Shown one piece after another: positions 1 to 7,572 of a stretch of 64,000 bases of DNA; position 1 is the first letter of the stretch; each line of letters begins with the position of its first letter. Source of the stretch: CAMCXE01 sp036520615 (GTDB lineage: Bacteria > Pseudomonadota > Gammaproteobacteria > Pseudomonadales > Cellvibrionaceae); NCBI GenBank assembly GCA_036520615.1, contig DATDJI010000073.1:37001-101000 (forward strand), read 5' to 3'. The translations under genes were made by a program, and so were the position numbers. The notes beneath the pieces are model-generated. The model worked only from the letters and a program-made list of their open reading frames with translations. It made no database searches and was not told the DNA's origin.

Positions 1-397
1 CATCTCCACCAAAAAAATTATCCACTAATTTAAATACGAGTTTTGCATCCAGAATAAAAAGTGCGGTACCGCGCAGCGGACGAAATTTCACCATATTTAA
101 GCTGGTGGGAACATAAAGTGTATGTACGTATTCACCAAATTTTAAAATTTGTATACCACCGACCGACACATCCGCTGTGCGGCGCAATAGATTAAACATG
201 CTAATGCGTGTATAGCGTGCGAAGCGTTCATTAATCATTTCAAGCGTAGGCATGCGCCCGCGCACGATGCGATCTTGGCTGGTTAAGTCATAGTTCTTAA
301 CTGCTTTGGGATCTAAATCAATGTCAGTTTCTACGGCGCCGTCATCTACGCCGTGTAATAACGCATCAATTTCGTCTTGAGAGAGTAAATCTTGCAC
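1..397 (-). CDS. fliM: Flagellar motor switch protein FliM (N-terminal part)
   Basis: FliM is a C-ring protein of the flagellar motor; its N terminus binds phosphorylated CheY and its body sets rotation direction. The visible 132 residues open with the CheY-binding peptide (LLSQDEIDALL, residues 3-13). They continue into the conserved middle domain, with DRIVRGRMPTLE, a GGI-type motif and MVKFRPLRGTALF. The reading frame is open to the window edge, so the C-terminal part is missing only because the window ends. The start is a GTG at 397 and directly precedes LLSQDEID, as in other FliM proteins. It lies 12 bases after fliL in the same direction, the usual fliL-fliM order of flagellar operons. 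Confidence 0.95.
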   Translation of the reverse strand, partial: MQDLLSQDEIDALLHGVDDGAVETDIDLDPKAVKNYDLTSQDRIVRGRMPTLEMINERFARYTRISMFNLLRRTADVSVGGIQILKFGEYVHTLYVPTSLNMVKFRPLRGTALFILDAKLVFKLVDNFFGGD

Positions 398-409
398 GCC
401 AGTCTCGCC

Positions 410-982
410 TTATTGCAGCACAAATTCGGAAAATAACACTTGTGCTATGCCATTTTTTTTATGCGTTTCTTTTTCGATTAAAGCATTTATTTCTGTAAAG
501 GCTTCTGTTCTTAACGCTTCTTTGCCCTCAACGGTTTGCAACTGATCAAATTGCTTTTTGCTGACCAACATAACCATGGCATTGGCGATCATCGGCTGGT
601 GAAGGGTTAAGGCGGCTTCCACGCTGGGGTCGTACGTCACCATGTTGACGGTGGCTTTTAAAAAACGCTGACGACCGGCCACGTCAAAACTTACGACAAT
701 TTCCGGTTTTAATTCCAGATAGATTGTTGGCCTGGGTTTGCCTTTTTCGTCAACGGCGCCAAGGGCGTTATTTTCCTCAGGATGCTCTTCTTTCGCGTGT
801 TCATCCTTTTTGCCCTCATCGCCTTTATGTCCCATAAATTTAATTGCTGCGATGGTTCCCCCAATGGACAGAGCAATTAACACCACACCTAAAACCACCA
901 TGATAATTAGGCGTTTTTTACTTTTTCCCACTGCAGGAGCGGCCTCGGGTTCCGCCGCAGGTGCCGGTTTTTTGGTTGCCAT
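410..982 (-). CDS. fliL: Flagellar basal body-associated protein FliL
   Basis: FliL is a single-pass inner-membrane protein around the stators and basal body. It supports torque and motor stability. The 190 residues show an Ala/Pro-rich cytoplasmic start, a lysine patch (residues 20-24), one membrane segment (about 25-48), and a charged His/Lys/Glu-rich linker. The periplasmic domain follows, with the family pattern PTIYLELKPEIVVSF and a C terminus ending in VLFSEFVLQ. Length and layout match the family. It is followed by fliM after 12 bases. The gene upstream on this strand is not flagellar: the next gene is divergent, so fliL is the first gene of this transcript here, and its promoter should lie in the roughly 110 bases before 1091. 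Confidence 0.95.
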   Translation of the reverse strand: MATKKPAPAAEPEAAPAVGKSKKRLIIMVVLGVVLIALSIGGTIAAIKFMGHKGDEGKKDEHAKEEHPEENNALGAVDEKGKPRPTIYLELKPEIVVSFDVAGRQRFLKATVNMVTYDPSVEAALTLHQPMIANAMVMLVSKKQFDQLQTVEGKEALRTEAFTEINALIEKETHKKNGIAQVLFSEFVLQ

Positions 983-1090
983 GTCAATTTTCCGTCGAAA
1001 AGATGAATATAAATGGGCAGGAGCAAAGCGGGTGCCAAGGCAACTGATAAGTAAGCTATGGTATGATTTTGCTTTTTTCGGTGAGGTAAA

Positions 1091-1438
1091 ATGGCCGTTC
1101 GTGTATTTGGAATACCCGCGTGCGACAGTGTAAAAAAGGCCCGCAATTGGTTGGACAAAGCTGCCATAGCCTATGAATTTATCGACATACGCACGCCGCC
1201 GATTGCAGATGAAGTGGTCGCAAACTGGTATACAGAAATCGGGTCTGCCTTGGTCAACACCCGCAGTACCACGTATCGGCAGCTAACTTCTGACGAGCAA
1301 AACGAGCTTAAGTCAGGCAATTGCTTACCTCTATTGCAGCGCTATCCCACATTGATTAAACGTCCTGTATTACAGGTCAATAACCAATTTTTTTGCGGTT
1401 TCGACGCAGCTCATTATCAAACTCTTTTCGCTAATTAA
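1091..1438 (+). CDS. yffB: ArsC/Spx-family thioredoxin-fold protein (YffB-like)
   Basis: A 115-residue member of the ArsC/Spx family, closest in pattern to the uncharacterised YffB group and not to true arsenate reductases. Cys11 sits in PACDSVKKA, the usual redox or binding cysteine position, and an Arg-Pro pair at 91-92 (IKRPVL) marks the family's cis-proline loop. A good ribosome site (GAGG at about 1082) precedes the ATG at 1091. It is 15 bases upstream of dapD in the same direction; in pseudomonads a gene of this family also neighbours dapD, so the pairing is conserved. The substrate is not known; arsenate reduction is possible but not indicated by context. Confidence 0.85.
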   Translation: MAVRVFGIPACDSVKKARNWLDKAAIAYEFIDIRTPPIADEVVANWYTEIGSALVNTRSTTYRQLTSDEQNELKSGNCLPLLQRYPTLIKRPVLQVNNQFFCGFDAAHYQTLFAN

Positions 1439-1453
1439 TTAAGGTCAATCTTC

Positions 1454-2479
1454 ATGACACAACTCTATGCTTTGGGCCTGGGTGTAGCTACCCACAATGA
1501 AAAACAACAATGGCTAGAAGTTTTTTACCCGCGGCCGCTGTTAAATCCTAAAGCCCAAATTGTGCAATCGCTTGCGAATGTGCTTGGCTACACAGGCGGC
1601 AACGCCGTTATTGCGTTTTCATCGGCAACAGCTGAACAAATGGCACAAGTTGCTGAAGGCAGTGAATTATTTGATGTGCTAACAAGCTTAGCTAAGAGCA
1701 CGCAGCCTTTAGTGGCGGTGTTTTTAGCTGACAATTCAGGCCCCAAATCCGTACCTGAAGCCTATTTAAAGCTGCATTTACTTAGCCACAGGTTAGTGAA
1801 GCCCCATGAAACTGCACTAGATGGCATTTTTGGAGTTTTGCCTAACGTTGCATGGACTAACCAAGGCGCCATCGATATAGAAGAGTTACCTCAGCGCCAA
1901 TTGACTGCACGTTGCAACGGCCAAGTGTTAACGGTCGATAGCGTGGATAAATTCCCTAAAATGACCAATTACGTTGTGCCTAAAGGCGTGCGAATTGCTC
2001 ACACAGGTAGAGTGCGTTTAGGGGCCTATTTAGGCGAAGGCACAACGATTATGCATGAGGGATTCGTCAACTTTAATGCCGGAACCCTTGGCACCAGTAT
2101 GGTGGAGGGGCGTATCTCCGCAGGGGTAATCGTGGGCGAGGGCTCAGATCTCGGTGGCGGCTGCTCGACTATGGGCACGCTCTCTGGTGGCGGTAATATT
2201 ATTATTTCCGTCGGCAAAGGCTGCTTAATAGGTGCCAATGCCGGCATAGGAATTCCTTTGGGAGATCGTTGCATCGTTGAATCCGGCTTATATATCACCG
2301 CAGGAACCAAAGTGGCTTTGTTGGATGAACAAAATGTCCTGGTCAAATACCTTAAGGCCCGGGAGCTTGCAGGTCATTCAGACCTTTTATTTAGACGCAA
2401 CTCTCTTAATGGCGCCGTGGAATGTAAAACCAATCGCAGCGCTGTGGCCCTTAACGAAGCCTTACATGCGAACAATTAA
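1454..2479 (+). CDS. dapD: 2,3,4,5-tetrahydropyridine-2,6-dicarboxylate N-succinyltransferase DapD (long form)
   Basis: DapD transfers succinyl from succinyl-CoA to tetrahydrodipicolinate, in the succinylase branch of lysine and meso-diaminopimelate synthesis. At 341 residues it is the long Pseudomonas-type DapD, not the 274-residue enteric form. The C-terminal half is a left-handed beta-helix, shown by hexapeptide-like repeats from about residue 180 (IAHTGRVRLGAYLGEGTTI, NAGTLGTSMVEGRISAGVIVG, GGNIIISVGKGCLIGANAGIG). The repeats cover the active-site region. The start ATG follows AAGG at about 1440. Neighbours are the yffB-like gene 15 bases before and moaC 9 bases after, which suggests one transcript. 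Confidence 0.95.
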   Translation: MTQLYALGLGVATHNEKQQWLEVFYPRPLLNPKAQIVQSLANVLGYTGGNAVIAFSSATAEQMAQVAEGSELFDVLTSLAKSTQPLVAVFLADNSGPKSVPEAYLKLHLLSHRLVKPHETALDGIFGVLPNVAWTNQGAIDIEELPQRQLTARCNGQVLTVDSVDKFPKMTNYVVPKGVRIAHTGRVRLGAYLGEGTTIMHEGFVNFNAGTLGTSMVEGRISAGVIVGEGSDLGGGCSTMGTLSGGGNIIISVGKGCLIGANAGIGIPLGDRCIVESGLYITAGTKVALLDEQNVLVKYLKARELAGHSDLLFRRNSLNGAVECKTNRSAVALNEALHANN

Positions 2480-2488
2480 GAAACTGAT

Positions 2489-2992
2489 ATGACATCCAAT
2501 CGCTTATCGCACGTTGATCATCAGGGTAATGCTCACATGGTTGATGTAGGCGGTAAACCTCATACCCACCGCCAGGCCACTGCGCAAGGCTTCGTGCGTA
2601 TGCAGCCGCAAACCCTAGCATTGATTCAGCAGGGTGGATTTGCCAAAGGCGATGTATTGGCGGTTGCGCGTATTGCGGGAATTCAAGCAGCAAAAAAATG
2701 TGCCGAGTTAATTCCTCTTTGCCATCCGCTGCTTATTCATCATGTGGCAGTAGATATAAGCCTTAACGAGGCGGAAAGCTGCGCAACAATTAGTGCTACG
2801 GCGGGACTTCATGGGCAAACAGGCGTTGAAATGGAAGCGCTGACTGCTGTCAGTGTCGCCGCTCTTACGCTCTATGACATGTGTAAATCTGTCGATAAAA
2901 CGCTGGTTATCGAAGGAATACGGCTAATAGCGAAAACCGGTGGGCGCTCAGGTGACTGGTTTTACACATCAACCGACGATGCCACTGCATGA
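2489..2992 (+). CDS. moaC: Cyclic pyranopterin monophosphate synthase MoaC
   Basis: MoaC converts 3',8-cyclo-dihydro-GTP, made by MoaA, to cyclic pyranopterin monophosphate in molybdenum cofactor synthesis. The 167 residues carry the family signatures: MVDVGGKPHTHRQATA near the N terminus, KGDVLAVARIAGIQAAKKCAELIPLCHPL in the middle, and GVEMEALTAVSVAALTLYDMCKSVDK near the C terminus. The catalytic Lys/His region is intact. Its stop overlaps the moaD start by 4 bases (ATGA), which points to translational coupling. moaA is not in the window. Confidence 0.96.
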   Translation: MTSNRLSHVDHQGNAHMVDVGGKPHTHRQATAQGFVRMQPQTLALIQQGGFAKGDVLAVARIAGIQAAKKCAELIPLCHPLLIHHVAVDISLNEAESCATISATAGLHGQTGVEMEALTAVSVAALTLYDMCKSVDKTLVIEGIRLIAKTGGRSGDWFYTSTDDATA

Positions 2993-3243
2993 GAGTATCT
3001 AGCCGAATAGTATATTTTGCCGCCCTCGCGCAAACCCTTGGTGTGCGCGACGAGGACTTGCCGCACAACATACCTTTAAGGGTTGATGAGTTACGGGCAC
3101 AGCTGATAAAGCGCGGACCTCCATGGGATGCACTAGCCGGCGTTCAGATCAAAGCCGCTGTCAATCATACAATGGCCGACGCCGCCACCATGATAAACCC
3201 TGGCGATGAAGTCGCCTTTTTTCCACCAGTTACGGGTGGATAG
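2989..3243 (+). CDS. moaD: Molybdopterin synthase sulfur-carrier subunit MoaD
   Basis: MoaD is the ubiquitin-like small subunit of molybdopterin synthase. Its C-terminal Gly-Gly is made into a thiocarboxylate and donates sulfur to the pyranopterin. The 84 residues have the beta-grasp pattern and end in PPVTGG, the diagnostic tail. The gene overlaps moaC by four bases. The large subunit gene moaE, which often follows moaD directly, is absent: the next gene is an unrelated membrane protein, so MoaE must be encoded elsewhere. Confidence 0.95.
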   Translation: MRVSSRIVYFAALAQTLGVRDEDLPHNIPLRVDELRAQLIKRGPPWDALAGVQIKAAVNHTMADAATMINPGDEVAFFPPVTGG

Positions 3244-3351
3244 GTCTGATACACGATAACGCTCATATTTAATTACGGTTGGAGCGCTCTTTGCAAAATT
3301 AGCAGGGCGAACCCATCTTCGTCATTATTTTGACTTATCGAGCATCCTGTT

Positions 3352-3876
3352 ATGAATTTAGACGCGGCCTGGATTTTAATTGATACCACCCTAAAAGTTG
3401 GTTTAGGTGGCGTAATCGCCATCAGTGCGGCCTGGCTTTTTCAGCGTACTCGGCAACTCAAACAATTGCCGCAAGTTGCGCAACGCAAATTAGAAATTTT
3501 GGAAAATATTTCTGGCAGCGTAGGGCAAGTTAATCATCACTTTGCAAAATATTCTGCCCTGGTTATTGAATCTACCCGTTTTGGCAACTCCTGGCCCTCC
3601 GCTCGGCGCCTTGAGCTTGAGAGTATTAATGAAATTCTCGTAAAAGAATTTGATCAATTAGCAGACGCTGAAGCCAAACTATTGATGTTGGGTGAAAAAA
3701 CCATGGAAAAAACCTTGCGCTTGTACGCGTCTAGAATAGCGTTATTTCGCAAACAGGTTTACGTGGGCCGTACCGATATTAGTGATCAGGAAATATCCGA
3801 ACTTAAAATCGGCATAATGAAATTGCGTGAACAATTTTATGAGCTATTGAGTAAACGCTATGATCGATTGCTTTAA
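3352..3876 (+). CDS. Hypothetical single-pass membrane protein
   Basis: I do not recognise a named family. The 174 residues begin with one hydrophobic segment (about 8-29), followed by a mostly helical, charged cytoplasmic-type region rich in Leu, Glu, Lys and Arg with coiled-coil character. The frame is clean and the composition is that of a real protein. No cysteines or catalytic motif stand out. It lies 108 bases after moaD in the same direction and may or may not share its transcript. A role tied to a membrane complex is a guess only. Confidence 0.6.
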   Translation: MNLDAAWILIDTTLKVGLGGVIAISAAWLFQRTRQLKQLPQVAQRKLEILENISGSVGQVNHHFAKYSALVIESTRFGNSWPSARRLELESINEILVKEFDQLADAEAKLLMLGEKTMEKTLRLYASRIALFRKQVYVGRTDISDQEISELKIGIMKLREQFYELLSKRYDRLL

Positions 3877-4018
3877 AAATTATTAATCGGATCGAAAATC
3901 TCGAATCTGTTTTAGCTATTTTAAATTTAGCTGCGCCGGAAAAAATGCATTAATAAAAAGCACTTGCTAAATAGGAGCAATGGTCATAATCAAATTCAAG
4001 CGAGCACCGCTTGTTTAA

Positions 4019-4417
4019 TTATCGGCTAATAACTTTAAACATTAGTAAATTAGGATCGTCAAGGCTGAGCGTTTCGCCGAGTTTTATATAGCCTTGGCCC
4101 ACCAGAGGGCAAAATTCATTGCGGATAAATACGCTTTCTGAGCGGCCGAGTTTGACAAATGTACCGTTGGTTGATTTATCCAAAAGGCCTAATTGATTCT
4201 CGCGTATTTCAATCGAACAGTGATTGCGCGAGGTCATTGGACTATCAATGACCAAATTACATGTATGTTCCTCTCGCCCAATCATAAACGGCAGTTTGTT
4301 CATATTGACTGGATAGGTTTTGCCTGCATAAAAAAACTCTATAGACAACACATGGGTAGCGTGGGTCTCCGGCAGGGACACATTTAACCGGGTGGTGTGA
4401 TTTTCGTCAGCTGTCAT
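4019..4417 (-). CDS. Small FHA-domain protein
   Basis: The 132-residue protein is essentially one forkhead-associated domain, a phosphothreonine-binding module. Visible signatures are GRE at 47-49, SRNH at 63-66 and NGTF at 84-87, in the right order and spacing (MIGREEHTCNLVID, MTSRNHCSIEI, LLDKSTNGTFV). No kinase, effector or membrane segment is fused to it. Partners would be phosphorylated proteins, not identifiable here. A second FHA protein lies 2 kb away on the same strand (6386-7399). It is read away from the tRNA group and has no close partner gene. Confidence 0.85.
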   Translation of the reverse strand: MTADENHTTRLNVSLPETHATHVLSIEFFYAGKTYPVNMNKLPFMIGREEHTCNLVIDSPMTSRNHCSIEIRENQLGLLDKSTNGTFVKLGRSESVFIRNEFCPLVGQGYIKLGETLSLDDPNLLMFKVISR

Positions 4418-4758
4418 AGTGTGTCCTCATTTGCGGTGGCGCAATTCTACCCGCTGCATTGGCATTGCGTAACCCGTCAGCGAATACTTGCTTCATATAA
4501 CCGCCGCTGCGCAACTGAGCGCGATCGGTAGTGGATTTTAAGGAGCGATATGCATACTTCTGAGTGGCAGCCGCGCCCCTAGCTCCATCTAGTGAATATT
4601 CATCATTGTAGAACGGTTCGGTTAGTTGGCTGGTATCCGCGAGCTAACCTGATGAAACGGCGAGACATTTTTTAACTGGGAGTATTGACGGGCGCGAGGG
4701 GCGTCAGTAATATGCGCACCTCTTCCAGGGGCACTAATTGGTGTTCATGTAAGTTTGT
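4418..4758 (+). other. Intergenic region before the tRNA pair
   Basis: No convincing coding frame. It must hold the promoter of the FHA gene on the minus strand, and it contains a strong tRNA-type promoter at 4685-4713 on the plus strand. I see nothing else. Confidence 0.5.
4685..4713 (+). promoter_or_regulatory. Sigma-70 promoter of the tRNA-Pro/tRNA-Arg transcript
   Basis: TTGACG at 4685-4690 and TATAAT-like TAATAT at 4708-4713 are separated by exactly 17 bases. The bases just after the -10 box (GCGCACC) are GC-rich, as in stringently controlled stable-RNA promoters. The first tRNA begins about 45 bases downstream. This is a sequence match, not a mapped start. Confidence 0.7.
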
Positions 4759-4835
4759 CGGAGTGTAGCGCAGTCTGGTAGCGCGTCTGCTTTGGGAGCA
4801 GAATGTCGGGGGTTCGAATCCCTCCTCTCCGACCA
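4759..4835 (+). tRNA. tRNA-Pro (anticodon TGG)
   Basis: A full 77-base cloverleaf with encoded CCA. The anticodon loop is TTTGGGA inside a TCTGC/GCAGA stem, giving anticodon TGG for proline. The T arm (GGGGG-TTCGAAT-CCCTC) is intact with one G-T pair. The acceptor stem pairs CGGAGTG with CTCTCCG, with one T-T mismatch at the sixth pair, which is unusual. The tRNA-Arg gene follows 20 bases later, so the two are likely cotranscribed. Confidence 0.95.
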
Positions 4836-4855
4836 TTTTTTATCCGGGTTTGAAT

Positions 4856-4932
<77 letters not shown>

Positions 4933-5354
4933 CGCGGTGATGCCTAACAAGTCCAATCGCAATTCCCTCCTATTACTCTAATTCAGTCCCTTCTCCCACT
5001 GTCTATTTGTATTAAGCTCACCTCCTTCGCCGCAATTTGCTCATGCTAATTGAAACTGTTTTTGTTTTTTGGCCTATGAGCATTCGTGCTCTCAATGCCG
5101 TAATTACAAAAATTCAGCGTTCGCAATTTTTCGAATTGGAAGGGGGGTGGAGTCAGCGTGGCGATTGATTGGAGCGGGCAAACTGATCCTAAACGTTCCT
5201 TTCAGGATTTCTGCTCTCAAACCATAGTGGCCGCCAACTTACGTTTACTGGATTTAATTCATTGGTTGCGGCTTCGCAAATAGTATTTTTAACGATGTTT
5301 TTTCAAATTTCGATTTGATAGTCTTCGAGAATCTTATTTGCTAGGGGCGGTGTT
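4933..5354 (+). other. Intergenic stretch between tRNA-Arg and the first unknown ORF
   Basis: This 422-base stretch has no recognisable gene apart from one possible small ORF at 5158-5283. I could not find a clear repeat of the tRNA-Arg 3' end that would mark an attachment site. Confidence 0.4.
5158..5283 (+). CDS. Possible 41-residue small protein
   Basis: A GTG at 5158 follows a purine-rich stretch (GAAGGGGGG, about 5138-5147) at suitable spacing and opens a 41-codon frame ending in TAG. The translation begins VAIDWSGQTDP and ends LIHWLRLRK, with a reasonable amino-acid mix. It may equally be the remnant of a longer gene. I do not recognise it. Confidence 0.25.
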   Translation: MAIDWSGQTDPKRSFQDFCSQTIVAANLRLLDLIHWLRLRK

Positions 5355-5702
5355 ATGGGGGTTAATCGTACTTTTCCTGCTCACAGAACCGATAGGTGTT
5401 ATGAGGTTGTAGAGGACGATTATTCTTTTCAAATTGAATTCGGGTGCCAAACCGTCGAAGGCACTCCGGTTAGTTTCCTGTGGCCAGACGTTGAACCATT
5501 AACGATGCTGGTTGATGTGGCGCGACTGCTACCTCGGCCGATTAGCGCTGACCCTCTAAGCCGAGCTATTTCCCCGAGTTTTTTTCTCGCAGCTGTTGTT
5601 ATGGTGGAGGAGTTAAGGCCACTTGTTAAGAAACGACACGGAATAAAAGGTAGCGATGGTTTAAATCTCGTGCTTGATTACATTCAAGCCGAAGCTGAAT
5701 AG
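5355..5702 (+). CDS. Hypothetical protein, 115 residues
   Basis: I do not recognise this protein. It starts at an ATG preceded by a plausible ribosome site (AGGGGCGG, about 5342-5349) and runs 115 residues. There is no signal peptide or membrane segment; the composition is that of a normal soluble protein (motif-like stretches SFLWPDVEPL and VVMVEELRPLVKKR). It sits alone between tRNA-Arg and tRNA-His. That could mean it arrived with a small insertion at the tRNA cluster. Confidence 0.4.
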   Translation: MGVNRTFPAHRTDRCYEVVEDDYSFQIEFGCQTVEGTPVSFLWPDVEPLTMLVDVARLLPRPISADPLSRAISPSFFLAAVVMVEELRPLVKKRHGIKGSDGLNLVLDYIQAEAE

Positions 5703-6007
5703 GGCGTGCTGATTATCGATCAGGGCTTGGCGTGCTGTAATACGGCTCTTGCTCACTTTATATCCTAAATAATAACTCGTGTTAGCTTCGTCGCTTACAT
5801 AGCTGTAGCGCTTTTAAAAAAAAGTAAAAAATGCTTTCCCGATGCTAGCTGCCTTGTATATACTGCGCGCCCTGTCGGGGGGTGCTTAAAACCCTCCCAT
5901 GGAAAAGAAGGAAGTCTAAGTTATTGAAAAATAACAATCGTTTATGGGGTTCGTAGCCGTAAATTTAAATTAGACTCCCGCCAAGTGCCTAAGCGCTGGC
6001 GTTATAT
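5703..6007 (+). other. Intergenic region before tRNA-His
   Basis: No credible coding frame in about 305 bases. It holds an A/T-rich tract followed by a promoter-like sequence at 5836-5864. Then comes an imperfect GGGGGGT...ACCCTCCC hairpin (about 5875-5900), and the remaining leader up to tRNA-His. Confidence 0.4.
5836..5864 (+). promoter_or_regulatory. Candidate promoter of the tRNA-His transcript
   Basis: A consensus-like -10 box TATACT at 5859-5864 is followed by a GC-rich discriminator (GCGCGCCC), typical of stable-RNA promoters. It is preceded by an A-rich tract (about 5814-5830) that could act as an UP element. The -35 box (TTCCCG at about 5836) is poor. The tRNA-His gene begins about 145 bases downstream, so a leader would be transcribed. 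Confidence 0.4.
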
Positions 6008-6084
6008 GGTGACTGTAGCTCAGTTGGTAGAGCCCTGGATTGTGATTCCGGTGGTCGTGGGTTCGAGCCCCATCAGTCACCCCA
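6008..6084 (+). tRNA. tRNA-His (anticodon GTG)
   Basis: A 77-base cloverleaf with encoded CCA. The acceptor stem pairs GTGACT with AGTCAC, plus the extra 5' G opposite C73 that is specific to tRNA-His. The anticodon loop ATTGTGATT gives GTG. The sequence closely resembles the enteric tRNA-His gene. It stands apart from the Pro-Arg pair by 1.07 kb. Confidence 0.97.
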
Positions 6085-6385
6085 TCTCTTTATATTTTTC
6101 TCTAGTTCGTTAAAAAGCTAGCCATGCCTAAAAAATAGCTGATTGCACTGCTAATTCTCTATTTTTCTTTGAAAATATTTCGCAGCATATTTTAAATACA
6201 TTGCTGGTCACAAACGGCTTAAATGCCGCGCATTATTTCAATTAACGCGATTAATTATTGTAGTCCGTCTTGCAGCTGAGCTTATAGCTGTATTGCCATA
6301 AATTTGTCCGCATGAAAAATTAGGTTGGAAGGTTGTGCAGGTCGATGCTTTTCATCAACAACGCCCACCAACCTCAATTGCCGCT
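6085..6385 (+). other. Intergenic region after tRNA-His
   Basis: About 300 A/T-rich bases between tRNA-His and the end of the convergent FHA gene. I see no gene and no strong hairpin with a T tract. Confidence 0.4.
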
Positions 6386-7399
6386 TTATTTACGGGCTAC
6401 TAATGCGAATACCAGTGCTAAGGCAATTACTGCCAGGGTAACCAGCACCACCCAAGTTTGTTTGCCGCTTGTTTGCGCTACTGGCGTAGGAGTGGTGTCC
6501 GGCTCAGCCTGGGTGGCGTCCGTACGGTATTCGAGTTTAATCCGGCCAATTTGTAGATTATCGCCGTGGCGCAGGTAGCTATCGCGCAGCGGAATGCCAT
6601 TAAGTAGAAAAGACTTGGCTGCGGAGGTCGCCGTCAGGCGAAAGCCGCTGGGATTGCGCGCCACATAGGCGTGATCAACCAAAATTGAATTGTCGCGCAG
6701 GCATATTTTTGACGTCAGATCGCTACCGATTTTCCAGCGCGTATCTATATCCAGCGCCAGCAGAGGAATCACTTTGCCTGCTAAAGGCGCTGTTTGCACA
6801 ATAAAGCGCGGTTCAAGTTTGGCCGCTTGTGCAGTTTCTTCAAGCGCATGGCTCCAATTGAGCAGCTGTTTCATTTCGTGGTAGGTCAGCGTGCGGGTGG
6901 TGTCTAGCGCTGAGGTTTCTTGGCTTAGGCTTATGGGCTCGGGCTGTAAAGCTGCCGCTTCATCCAATTGAATACGCGTCGATTGCTCTTCCTCAACAGG
7001 TACAGGTTTAGATACCGCTGCGAGTTGTGCTTCGGTAATGATTGGGGAGGCACCGGTTCGGCTTAAAAACTGACTATCAGGTTCAGTGCGACCTTCAGCT
7101 ACAACCCTAAACCCTTGATCATCAAAGCACACCAGGTCGCCAATCTGTAACGCCACCGGGGTGGTCAGCTTAAGGCCGTTAATATAGGTGCCGTTGGCGG
7201 AGTTGAGATCTTCAAGGAAAAAACCGGTAGGCGTCTGTGTAATACGCGCGTGTTGACGAGAGATGTGTAGAGAATTTATCGGTATGTCACAGCTTGGCTC
7301 GCGGCCAACCAACATATCGTTTTGTAAAGTGAACCGCTTGCGTGAGCTTTCAGCCGCGAGAACTAAAACTGAAGTTTCAGAGGCGTTATCGTCTGTCAT
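6386..7399 (-). CDS. Membrane-anchored protein with N-terminal FHA domain
   Basis: The 337-residue protein starts with a clear FHA domain: GRE at 32-34, SRQH at 47-50, NGT at 69-71. After a charged, low-complexity linker (about 110-175) comes a second region with FHA-like strand order (about 205-290). Its phosphopeptide-binding residues are not obvious. The C terminus is a single membrane helix (about 315-335) followed by RK, so it is probably tail-anchored with the FHA domains in the cytoplasm. It lies downstream of purD on the same strand, with a 170-base gap. The small FHA protein at 4019-4417 could belong to the same signalling route, but that is inference. Confidence 0.85.
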   Translation of the reverse strand: MTDDNASETSVLVLAAESSRKRFTLQNDMLVGREPSCDIPINSLHISRQHARITQTPTGFFLEDLNSANGTYINGLKLTTPVALQIGDLVCFDDQGFRVVAEGRTEPDSQFLSRTGASPIITEAQLAAVSKPVPVEEEQSTRIQLDEAAALQPEPISLSQETSALDTTRTLTYHEMKQLLNWSHALEETAQAAKLEPRFIVQTAPLAGKVIPLLALDIDTRWKIGSDLTSKICLRDNSILVDHAYVARNPSGFRLTATSAAKSFLLNGIPLRDSYLRHGDNLQIGRIKLEYRTDATQAEPDTTPTPVAQTSGKQTWVVLVTLAVIALALVFALVARK

Positions 7400-7572
7400 A
7401 TGTGTTCCGAAGGTGTAGATGGCTGAAGGATTCGGCAGACAAGCCTAACTGGGTTGTACAGATTTGACCAGATACATCGTCTAACCGGCCCTTGTGCAGG
7501 GCCTAAGTTAAGCCGATTCACAGCTTTCTTATGTTTTCACAGGTGTTAGTGAACAAGTAAATGACTGGGTGC

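Noticed and set aside
738..1133. 131-codon plus-strand ORF over fliL
   Set aside because: Runs antisense through fliL and into yffB; both real genes have strong family support.
1091..1438. Calling the ArsC/Spx protein an arsenate reductase
   Set aside because: Motifs fit the YffB group better and no arsenic genes are nearby.
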